This document shows positions 57,507 through 64,000 of a DNA stretch of 64,000 nucleotides, in pieces; the first letter of the stretch is position 1, and the number at the start of each line of letters is the position of its first letter. A model generated the notes under the pieces. It saw nothing but the letters and a program-made list of their open reading frames with translations. It did no database searches and was not told where the DNA came from. Position numbers and translations under genes: made by a program. The stretch is from assembly GCA_028279345.1 (NCBI GenBank), contig JANQNY010000006.1, forward strand, positions 124,001 to 188,000. The letters are read 5' to 3'. This DNA comes from Geminicoccaceae bacterium. GTDB lineage: Bacteria > Pseudomonadota > Alphaproteobacteria > Geminicoccales > Geminicoccaceae.

Positions 57507-58580
57507 TTGAACGAACCGTTCGCAGCCGGCGATGCCAAGGACCCTCTGAGCGGACCTCTGCTGAGGCAGATCGGCACCCATCTGCGTCTCGCCCGCGAAG
57601 AGCGCGGGCAAAGCCTCGCGGAAGTCGCTGCGGTCTTGCGCATCCGCAGAACCTATCTGCAGAACCTCGAAGACGGCGAGCTGGCCGAGATCCCGGGACG
57701 TATCTACGCGCTCGGTTTTTTGCGAACCTATGCCGATTTTCTCGAGTTCGACGGCGAAGCGATCGTCGACGAGGTCAAGCGTGCCAACGAGGAACTGCCG
57801 GAAAACCCCCAGTTGCACGTCCGCGAGCCGCTGCCCGAGAGCCAGCGGCCGCCCCTCATGCTCGTCGGCGCGTCGGTGCTGCTCGCAGCCCTCGTTTATG
57901 CCGGATGGACCTATTGGCAGGCGCATGACGGCGACCAGCTCAACGTCGCGCAGAGCATCGTCGGCCCGGCGCCGGAAACACTTGAGCCCACCGCAGCGGT
58001 AGCACCTACGGAGGAACGGCCGGCGCCGGTCGTGCCGGACTTGCCAGCTTTGCCGGCGATCCCGACGCCCCCACCGGAGAGCGTCGACGATCTCTCTGCC
58101 GAGACGGCGGAAACGACGCCTCCGGACATCGACCCCGCGGCTGCCGAGGCGACGGTCGATGCGATCATCGAGCGTGCGGAGCCGACACCGGAACCCGCCG
58201 CCGCCCCTGACACGGCGGAGCCCTCCCTGCCGGCACCCGAGACGTTGCTAGCACTCATCGAGACGGAAAGCGGCGGTACGAGCCCGCAGCCCTATGGCGA
58301 CGCGAGCGGCAGCAGCCGGATTGTCCTGGTCGCCACGGCGCCGACCTGGGTGCGCGTGCGGAGTGGCGACGAGGACTTCGAATGGACGCGCACGATGGAG
58401 CAAGGCGACGCCTTCTTCGTGCCCAACCGCGACGACTTGGCGCTGTGGACCGGCAATGCCGGCGGCTTGAAGATCATCCTCGACGGCGAAGCGCAGCCGG
58501 CGCTCGGGCAATCGGGCGAAGTCCGGCGCGACATTCCGCTTGCCGTCGATTCGTTGCGGGCCCAATACGCCGACGACTGA
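57507..58580 (+). CDS. RodZ-like helix-turn-helix membrane protein
   Basis: 357 residues, TTG start preceded by GAGG. Cytoplasmic N-terminal HTH (IGTHLRLAREERGQSLAEVAAVLRI, about 22-46, then YLQNLEDGEL and YALGFLRTYADFL), one membrane helix (about 111-130) and a periplasmic Pro/Glu/Ala-rich linker, then a C-terminal DUF4115-type domain with WVRVRSGDEDFEWTRTMEQGDAFFVP. The overall architecture matches RodZ, which anchors MreB, though most alphaproteobacterial members are called only 'helix-turn-helix domain-containing'. It lies just upstream of ispG (45 bases), as often seen. Confidence 0.8.
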   Translation: MNEPFAAGDAKDPLSGPLLRQIGTHLRLAREERGQSLAEVAAVLRIRRTYLQNLEDGELAEIPGRIYALGFLRTYADFLEFDGEAIVDEVKRANEELPENPQLHVREPLPESQRPPLMLVGASVLLAALVYAGWTYWQAHDGDQLNVAQSIVGPAPETLEPTAAVAPTEERPAPVVPDLPALPAIPTPPPESVDDLSAETAETTPPDIDPAAAEATVDAIIERAEPTPEPAAAPDTAEPSLPAPETLLALIETESGGTSPQPYGDASGSSRIVLVATAPTWVRVRSGDEDFEWTRTMEQGDAFFVPNRDDLALWTGNAGGLKIILDGEAQPALGQSGEVRRDIPLAVDSLRAQYADD

Positions 58581-58625
58581 GAGGCTTCCCGCGAGTTTGA
58601 ACCGCGCTCGACAGGCGAGGACAGG

Positions 58626-59876
58626 ATGGTCGCGCTTCCCGAGATAAACCGTCATCTGACCCACACGGTCCGCGTGGGCACCGTGACCGTGGGCGGTGGT
58701 GCCCCGGTCGTCGTGCAATCGATGACCAACACCGACACCGCGGACGTCGACGCCACCGTGCGGCAGGTGCGCGAGCTCGCTCAAGCAGGCTCCGAGATCG
58801 TCCGCATGACCGTCAACAACGACGCGGCGGCGGCGGCCGTGCCGCACGTCCGCGACCGGCTCATGGCGCTGGGCGTCGACGTGCCGTTGGCCGGCTGCTT
58901 TCACTACAACGGCCACAAGCTGCTCCACGACCATCCGGCCTGTGCCGAGGCGCTCGCCAAATACCGGATCAACCCGGGCAATGTGGGCTTTCGCGAGAAG
59001 CGCGACCGGCAGTTCGAGATGATCGTCGAGCGCGCCATCGAGTACCGGAAGCCCGTGCGCATCGGCGTCAACTGGGGCTCCCTGGACCAGGAGCTGGCGC
59101 AGACGCTCATGGATGAGAACGCCACGCTCGCCGAGCCCAAGCCGTCGGACCACGTGATGCGCGAGGCGCTCGTGCGCTCGGCGCTGGATAGCGCTGGTAA
59201 GGCCGAGGCGATCGGCTTGGCGCCGGACCGGATCATTCTGTCGGCCAAGATCAGCCGGGCGCCCGACCTCATCGCCGTCTATCGGGAGCTGGCCAGGCGC
59301 TCCCGCTATGCGCTCCACCTCGGCCTCACCGAGGCGGGCATGGGCGCCAAGGGCATCGTCGCCACAACGTCGGCGCTCGCCCCCCTCCTCCTGGAGGGCA
59401 TCGGCGATACCATCCGCGCGTCGCTGACGCCGCGACCCGGCGAGGCCCGCGTCGTCGAGGTGCAGGTCTGCCAGGAGGTCCTGCAGTCGTTGGGGCTCCG
59501 TGCGTTCGTGCCACAGGTGACCGCGTGCCCCGGCTGCGGCCGCACGACGAGCACCTTCTTTCAGGAGCTGGCGGATCGCATCGAGGGCTATCTGAAGACG
59601 CAGATGCCGATCTGGAAGCAACGTTATCCGGGCGTGGAGGAGATGAACGTCGCGGTGATGGGTTGCATCGTCAACGGCCCCGGCGAGAGCAAGCACGCCG
59701 ACATCGGCATCAGCTTGCCCGGCACCGGCGAGCAGCCGGCAGCACCCGTCTTCATCGACGGCGAGAAGCGCTTGACGCTGCGCGGCGAGCGCATCGCCGA
59801 GGAGTTCCAGACGCTGGTCGAGGACTACGTAGCCAAGCGCTTTGCCGGAGACAGCGACCGCTCCGCGGCATCTTGA
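58626..59876 (+). CDS. ispG: 4-hydroxy-3-methylbut-2-en-1-yl diphosphate synthase (flavodoxin-dependent)
   Basis: 416 residues. IspG converts MEcPP to HMBPP, the penultimate MEP-pathway step, using a [4Fe-4S] cluster and flavodoxin. Markers: [42 protein letters not shown] and IGVNWGSLD, then the cluster cysteines in [10 protein letters not shown] (about residues 301-310) and [11 protein letters not shown] (about 345). A GAGGACAGG ribosome site precedes ATG 58626. The gene after it is on the opposite strand. Confidence 0.96.
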   Translation: MVALPEINRHLTHTVRVGTVTVGGGAPVVVQSMTNTDTADVDATVRQVRELAQAGSEIVRMTVNNDAAAAAVPHVRDRLMALGVDVPLAGCFHYNGHKLLHDHPACAEALAKYRINPGNVGFREKRDRQFEMIVERAIEYRKPVRIGVNWGSLDQELAQTLMDENATLAEPKPSDHVMREALVRSALDSAGKAEAIGLAPDRIILSAKISRAPDLIAVYRELARRSRYALHLGLTEAGMGAKGIVATTSALAPLLLEGIGDTIRASLTPRPGEARVVEVQVCQEVLQSLGLRAFVPQVTACPGCGRTTSTFFQELADRIEGYLKTQMPIWKQRYPGVEEMNVAVMGCIVNGPGESKHADIGISLPGTGEQPAAPVFIDGEKRLTLRGERIAEEFQTLVEDYVAKRFAGDSDRSAAS

Positions 59877-59912
59877 GCTGCGGCCCGGCTGTCGCCGACG
59901 AGGCGCCGCAGC
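59877..59912. terminator. Inverted repeat after ispG, possible terminator
   Basis: GCTGCGGC at 59877-59884, immediately after the stop, and GCCGCAGC at 59905-59912 form a perfect 8-bp stem with a 20-base loop. It lies between the converging ispG and MaoC-like genes. There is no T-run, so this is weak evidence for termination. Confidence 0.35.
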
Positions 59913-59980
59913 CGAGACCGTCGTCAGCGGCCGCACGACCTGACTAGCCAGTGGGTGGAAGGCCGCGCGATCCCCAGCCG

Positions 59981-60838
59981 CTAGGCGAAGCCGACCTCGG
60001 CAGTCATGGCTGCCTTGCCATCGACCCGAACGGCCTCCAACACGAAACCGCCTTCGCTCTCCCGCGCCAGCAGGCGCAGTGGCTGGTTGACGAACGCCGG
60101 CATACGCGCGCGAAAGCTGAATGAGGTCGCGTTGGCACGCCGTGTCCGCATCGCCAGGTCGAGCAATTTCGAGGCGATCAGCGGGCCGTGCACGATCAAC
60201 GCCGGATAGCCCTCGACCGACGTCGCGTAGGGCTGATCGTAGTGGATGCGGTGGCCGTTGTAGGTGACCGCGGAAAAGCGAAACAGGTCGACCGTGTCGG
60301 GCGTCCAATCCTCCATGATCGAGGTGGTCGGCAGCTCGCCGCCGGCGGTCGGCAGGGCCTGCGCGGCGCCGGGGTTGAGGTAGACGATCGACTGCTTCTC
60401 GGTGAGCGCGGGCTGCCCACCCTGAACGAAGACGCTCTCGGTCTCGACGAAGATCATCTCGCCCGCCGCGCCATCCTTGCGGCTCACGCTCTTGATCGTC
60501 GTCGTCTTCTCGGTCTCCTGGTTCAGCGCGAGGTCGCCAGTGCGCTGCATCGTGCCGCCGGCGAACATGCGGCGCTCTAGCCTGATCGCGGGAATGAAGC
60601 CGCCCCGCTTCGGATGCCCGTCCGGTCCCGTCCCGGACCGCGTCGGTCTAGGCAGGAAGAAGGCCCACTGCCGGCCGAGCGGCAGCACGCTCGGATCGTC
60701 GAACGGCTCGTCGCCGAGCGTGGCGGCGAAACGATGCTCGACGTCGGCGTCGAGCCGCTCGGCCTCGGTTTGCGTGCGACCCGACGCGTCCTCGTAGCTC
60801 GCGATCTCCTCGGCGGTCAGCGGAACCTTGTCGGTCAT
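59981..60838 (-). CDS. FAS1-like/MaoC-type acyl-CoA hydratase (mesaconyl-C4-CoA hydratase-like)
   Basis: 285 residues from ATG 60838 (GGGAG eight bases upstream). The N-terminal hot-dog half is FAS1-dehydratase-like (LTAEEIASYEDASGRTQ, SVLPLGRQWAFFLP, KRGGFIPAIRLERRMFAGG). The C-terminal half contains FSAVTYNGHRIHYDQPYA and ALIVHGPLIASKLLDLA, the hydratase catalytic Asp/His region of MaoC. This two-half layout matches mesaconyl-C4-CoA hydratase and HTD2 relatives; alternatives include acyl-CoA hydratase of beta-oxidation or fatty acid synthase dehydratase. Not near other pathway genes. Confidence 0.82.
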   Translation of the reverse strand: MTDKVPLTAEEIASYEDASGRTQTEAERLDADVEHRFAATLGDEPFDDPSVLPLGRQWAFFLPRPTRSGTGPDGHPKRGGFIPAIRLERRMFAGGTMQRTGDLALNQETEKTTTIKSVSRKDGAAGEMIFVETESVFVQGGQPALTEKQSIVYLNPGAAQALPTAGGELPTTSIMEDWTPDTVDLFRFSAVTYNGHRIHYDQPYATSVEGYPALIVHGPLIASKLLDLAMRTRRANATSFSFRARMPAFVNQPLRLLARESEGGFVLEAVRVDGKAAMTAEVGFA

Positions 60839-60983
60839 CAACGCGTCTCCCACGCATGGCTTGTCTGCATGGCACCGATCTACTTGGAGGCCCCCTTTCG
60901 CCGCAACCTTCCCGACGCATCGGCATCGAAGACGTAACAACTGACACGCGCTACGTTGCGTCTTGTCCGAGCGAGAGGATGTC

Positions 60984-62369
60984 ATGAGCTTCGACTTCGA
61001 TCTGTTCGTCATCGGCGCCGGATCCGGCGGCACGCGTGCGGCGCGGATCGCCGCTGCGCACGGCGCGCGCGTGGGCATTGCCGAGCGGCAGTATCTGGGT
61101 GGCACCTGCGTCAATGTCGGCTGTGTGCCCAAGAAGCTCATGACCTTCGCCGCGTCCTATGCCCATCACATCGAGGATGCCCAAGGCTTCGGCTGGGACG
61201 TCGGCGACAGCACCCATGACTGGAAGACGCTGATCGCCAACAAGGACCGTGAGATCGACCGTCTCAACGGCGTCTACCGCCGCCTCCTGGAAGGCGCCGG
61301 CGTCAAGCTGTTCTGGGGCGACGCCCGCCTCGTTGGCGCCAACGAGGTCGCAATCGACGGCACGGTCGTCAGCGCCGAGAAGATCCTCATCGCCACCGGC
61401 GGCCGCGCGATGCTGCCCGACGTCCCGGGCGCACGCGAGCATGGGATCACGTCCGACGACGTCTTCTACCTGGATGAGATGCCGCGGCGTATCGTCGTCG
61501 TGGGCGCCGGCTATATCGGGATCGAGTTCGCCGGTGTCTTCGCACGGCTCGGCGCCGAGGTGACGATGGCGCATCGCGGCAAGCAGATCCTCAATGACGG
61601 TTTCGACCCCGACGCGCGGCGCGTGCTGCAGGAGGAACTCGCCAAGCAGGGCGTGGTCTACGCGTTCGACTGCCTCATTCGCCGCGTCGAGCGAACCCAG
61701 GGCGGCATCCTCGTGCATCGTTCGAACTGTGACAACATCGAGGTCGATCAGATTCTCTTCGCCACCGGTCGGGCACCGAACACCGAGACGCTGGGGCTCG
61801 CGGAGGTCGGCGTCCGGCAGGCGGCCAACGGGGCGATCTGCGTCGACGACGACGATCGCACCAACATTCCGTCGATCTACGCCCTCGGCGACGTCACCGA
61901 CCGCATACAGCTCACGCCGGTCGCGACTGGCGCGGGGCACGCGTTTGCTGACCGGCTTTTCGGAGGGAATGCTCGCCGCATCTCCTACGAGAACATTCCA
62001 ACCGCCGTCTTCTCCAACCCACCCATGGCGCAGGTTGGGTTGACGGAGCCCACGGCGCGGGCGCGCTTCTGCGACGACATCGACATCTTCGAGAGTACCT
62101 TCAAGTCGATGCGCTTCGCCCTCGCCGACCGTGACGAGAAGACGATGATGAAGCTCGTCGTTCAGCGCTCCACCGACCGCGTCCTCGGCGTCCATATGGT
62201 CGGTCAGGACGCGCCGGAGATCGTCCAGGGTTTCGCCGTCGCCGTGAACATGGGCGCTACCAAGGCCGACTTCGACGCAACGATCGGCATCCATCCGACG
62301 GCCGCCGAGGAGTTCGTGACGCTGCGGACGAAGCGCGCGTCCGCCGCCATGGCAGCGACGGCGGCGTGA
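60984..62369 (+). CDS. gor: Glutathione-disulfide reductase
   Basis: 461 residues. FAD-dependent NAD(P)H disulfide reductase. FAD motif GAGSGGTRAARIAA (about residues 11-24), redox pair CVNVGC with GTCVNVGCVPKKLM (about 41-54), NADPH domain VVVGAGYIGIEFAGVFARLGAEV, FAD motif IYALGDVTDRIQLTPVA and the dimer-interface His in GIHPTAAEEFVT. The latter, with AAEEFV, favours glutathione reductase over dihydrolipoamide or mercury enzymes. GAGAGG lies upstream of ATG 60984. Confidence 0.92.
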   Translation: MSFDFDLFVIGAGSGGTRAARIAAAHGARVGIAERQYLGGTCVNVGCVPKKLMTFAASYAHHIEDAQGFGWDVGDSTHDWKTLIANKDREIDRLNGVYRRLLEGAGVKLFWGDARLVGANEVAIDGTVVSAEKILIATGGRAMLPDVPGAREHGITSDDVFYLDEMPRRIVVVGAGYIGIEFAGVFARLGAEVTMAHRGKQILNDGFDPDARRVLQEELAKQGVVYAFDCLIRRVERTQGGILVHRSNCDNIEVDQILFATGRAPNTETLGLAEVGVRQAANGAICVDDDDRTNIPSIYALGDVTDRIQLTPVATGAGHAFADRLFGGNARRISYENIPTAVFSNPPMAQVGLTEPTARARFCDDIDIFESTFKSMRFALADRDEKTMMKLVVQRSTDRVLGVHMVGQDAPEIVQGFAVAVNMGATKADFDATIGIHPTAAEEFVTLRTKRASAAMAATAA

Positions 62370-62416
62370 GCGCCGCGGCAACCGCTGTTCCGCCGGCAAC
62401 CGCCGGCATCTGAGAG

Positions 62417-63235
62417 ATGGACCGACGCCGCGTGCTGGAGATTGGCCTGCTCCTTGCCGGTGGCTACGCGGCGGCGGTCGGCGGTCTCTACGTGCTGCAG
62501 GACCGTCTGATCTTCCCGCGAGGGAGGACCTCCCCGCCCTATCGCGAGTTGCCGAGCGCAGCCGAGAGCTTGGTCCTGGAGACGGCGGATGGCGCCCGCC
62601 TCGAAGGCGTTTACCTGCCCTCGCCCGACGCGTCGGCGCCCCTCGTCCTGGGTTTTCCCGGGAATGCGTGGAACGCGCAGGATTTCGCACTGTTCCTCGC
62701 CGACTGCCTGCCCGAGGCCGCCATCGTCGCGTTTCACTACCGTGGCTACCCGCCGAGCACCGGCCATCCGGGCGAGCGGGCGCTCGCCCGAGACGCACAC
62801 GCGATCGTCCGCTGTCTCGGCGAACGCTGGCCGGAGCGCCCGCTGGTCGTTGTCGGCGTGAGCATCGGCTCGGGTGTCGCCGCGCACGTGCTCGACGCCT
62901 CCGAGGTCGCGGGCGCCGTCCTCATCGTGCCCTTCGATTCCGTCCTGGCCGTCGCGCGCGAGCAATATCCGTGGGTCCCGGTCGGCGCGCTCTTGCGCCA
63001 TCCCTTCGATACGGTGGCCATGGTCGAGCGTACCGACCTGCCGATCGCCGTCCTCAGCGCCGCCGAGGACAAGCTGATCCGACCGGCGCGAACGGCGGCG
63101 CTCGTGGACCGAATCCCCAACCTTGCCTTCGAGCACACGTTCGAAGGTGCCAGTCACCACAGCATCTTCGATGAGCCGAGCTTTCCCGCGGTGCTCGACG
63201 CGGCGGTGATAAAGGTCAGTGGAGCCAACGTATGA
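62417..63235 (+). CDS. Alpha/beta hydrolase (Bem46/ABHD13-like), membrane-anchored
   Basis: 272 residues. One N-terminal helix (about 6-27) anchors it, followed by the alpha/beta hydrolase fold: FPGNAWNAQDFALFL, the HYRGYPPSTGHPGE oxyanion region, nucleophile Ser in VGVSIGSGVA (about residue 153), acid Asp near AEDKLI and His in GASHHSIFDE. A QDRLIFPRG motif after the helix is shared with the YfhR/Bem46 group. Substrate unknown. It overlaps the next gene by four bases. Confidence 0.88.
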   Translation: MDRRRVLEIGLLLAGGYAAAVGGLYVLQDRLIFPRGRTSPPYRELPSAAESLVLETADGARLEGVYLPSPDASAPLVLGFPGNAWNAQDFALFLADCLPEAAIVAFHYRGYPPSTGHPGERALARDAHAIVRCLGERWPERPLVVVGVSIGSGVAAHVLDASEVAGAVLIVPFDSVLAVAREQYPWVPVGALLRHPFDTVAMVERTDLPIAVLSAAEDKLIRPARTAALVDRIPNLAFEHTFEGASHHSIFDEPSFPAVLDAAVIKVSGANV

Positions 63236-64000
63236 GCACCGGCCTGCTCGCATTGCTCGACGACGTCACCGCCATCGCCAAGGTTGCGGCCGCCTCGCTC
63301 GACGACACGGTGAGCCAGGCCGCGCGGGCGGGCGCCAAGTCGGCGGGCGTCGTCATCGATGACGCCGCGGTCACGCCCCGCTACGTCGTGGGCTTCGCGC
63401 CTGCGCGCGAGCTGCCGATCATCGGCAAGATCGCGCTGGGCTCGCTCAAGAACAAGCTCCTCCTGCTGCTGCCCCTGGCCCTGGTGCTGAGCTTCCTAGC
63501 GCCTTGGCTCATCACACCGCTCTTGATGCTCGGCGGCGCCTATCTCTGCTTGGAAGGGGCTGAGAAGGTGAGCAGCGTTCTCTTCTCGGGCGCCGAGCAC
63601 GGCAAGGCGAAAGCAGCCGAGATCGCCGCGGGAAACGCGCGGGCGCTCGAAGATCGGCAGGTGAAAGCGGCGATCCGGACGGACCTCGTGCTGTCTGCCG
63701 AGATCATGTTCATCGCGCTCGCGACCGTGCCCGATCTCGGCATCTGGTCGCAGGCGGTTGTCCTGGCCATCGTCGGGCTGGGGATCACCGTCGCCGTCTA
63801 TGGCGCGGTGGCGATCCTCGTGAAGGCGGACGATGTCGGCCTGGCGATGGCCCGTCTTGAGGCGACGAGCCGGCTCGGCGGCCTCACGCGCCAGCTCGGA
63901 CGGCTCATCGTCGCCGGCATGCCCGCGGTGTTGAAGACGCTCACCGTCGTCGGCACGACGGCCATGCTCTGGGTCGGCGGTAGCATTCTCGTTCACGGCC
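63232..64000 (+). CDS. DUF808 (YedI-like) membrane protein, 5' part
   Basis: The gene runs off the right edge; 256 codons are present. DUF808 hallmarks are readable: GLLALLDDVTAIAKVAAASLDDT at the start, KSAGVVIDDAAVTPRYVVGF, SLKNKLLLLLPLAL, LLMLGGAYLCLEGAEK and IRTDLVLSAEIMFIALATV. Several membrane helices. E. coli YedI is the namesake and is of unknown function, probably an inner-membrane transport-like protein. ATG 63232 overlaps the hydrolase stop (ATGA), so cotranslated. Confidence 0.88.
   Translation, partial: MSTGLLALLDDVTAIAKVAAASLDDTVSQAARAGAKSAGVVIDDAAVTPRYVVGFAPARELPIIGKIALGSLKNKLLLLLPLALVLSFLAPWLITPLLMLGGAYLCLEGAEKVSSVLFSGAEHGKAKAAEIAAGNARALEDRQVKAAIRTDLVLSAEIMFIALATVPDLGIWSQAVVLAIVGLGITVAVYGAVAILVKADDVGLAMARLEATSRLGGLTRQLGRLIVAGMPAVLKTLTVVGTTAMLWVGGSILVHG

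Noticed and set aside
58248-60308. Long minus-strand open frame (about 686 codons) opposite the HTH gene and ispG
   Set aside because: It is an antisense shadow of two well-supported genes; its Arg/His/Asp-rich product matches no family and arises from GC-rich third-codon bias.

Overview
The window reads as a GC-rich chromosome segment from an alphaproteobacterium, probably Rhodospirillales/Geminicoccales-like; the order is an inference, not proven. Support comes from the block comF - grxC - DUF1178 - ubiG / lysC - nitronate monooxygenase - ptsP - RodZ-like HTH - ispG, the HIG1-type small membrane protein in front of a PduO-type cobalamin adenosyltransferase and etfBA, a phasin-like gene behind a CTGC-N3-GCAG palindrome, a VPLPA-type C-terminal sorting tail, and frequent GTG/TTG starts with short gaps or 1-14 nt overlaps. 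No rRNA, tRNA, CRISPR array, intact IS or prophage was seen.

Layout. 1-3.4 kb: the start of a glutamate-cysteine ligase (cut by the left edge), an orphan ParA-like ATPase, small exported or membrane proteins, LolA and a lipoprotein. 3.5-7.6 kb: HIG1 protein, cobalamin adenosyltransferase, etfB-etfA, 3-hydroxyacyl-CoA dehydrogenase and a DUF4864 protein, an acyl-CoA oxidation/B12 group. 7.6-16.8 kb, the envelope: pqiA-pqiB-pqiC on the minus strand, a TauE/SafE permease, and a two-gene RND efflux pair. 17.0-18.6 kb: two genes visibly poorer in GC (DMT permease, flavodoxin-like reductase), probably acquired. 18.9-25.3 kb: VOC protein, a CBM-like + CAP/SCP protein without signal peptide, tandem cyclophilins (exported and cytosolic), ABC-F, a phasin-like protein with a C-terminal helix-hairpin-helix, and a DUF3108 protein. 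25.4-30.7 kb: uvrA, a VPLPA-CTERM protein, asparaginase, and an HD-fold protein missing the Asp of its HD pair.

30.8-37.6 kb is the most unusual part. A broken copy of the 5' end of a transketolase/E1-like gene lies at 30.8-31.1 kb. The intact gene starts at 35.27 kb. Between them sit a 1109-residue secreted metzincin-type metalloprotease with Ca-binding-like and DUF11-like modules and a small exported protein. The arrangement suggests a cargo island bordered by a partial duplication.

37.7-49.6 kb: a GGCT-like hypothetical, DUF924, a BASS-like permease, purB, a DacC-type carboxypeptidase with a SPOR-like tail, a minus-strand pyk - SDR - RraA-family set, and divergently an oligopeptide-type ABC importer (binding protein plus two permeases, no ATPases). 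49.6-64 kb: an apparently Walker-less relative of BY-kinases, comF, grxC, DUF1178, ubiG, then lysC - nitronate monooxygenase - ptsP overlapping by 4 nt each, a RodZ-like HTH membrane protein, ispG, a MaoC/FAS1-like acyl-CoA hydratase, glutathione reductase, an alpha/beta hydrolase and a DUF808 protein cut by the right edge. Glutathione synthesis (left edge), glutaredoxin and glutathione reductase are all represented, as are isoprenoid and ubiquinone synthesis.
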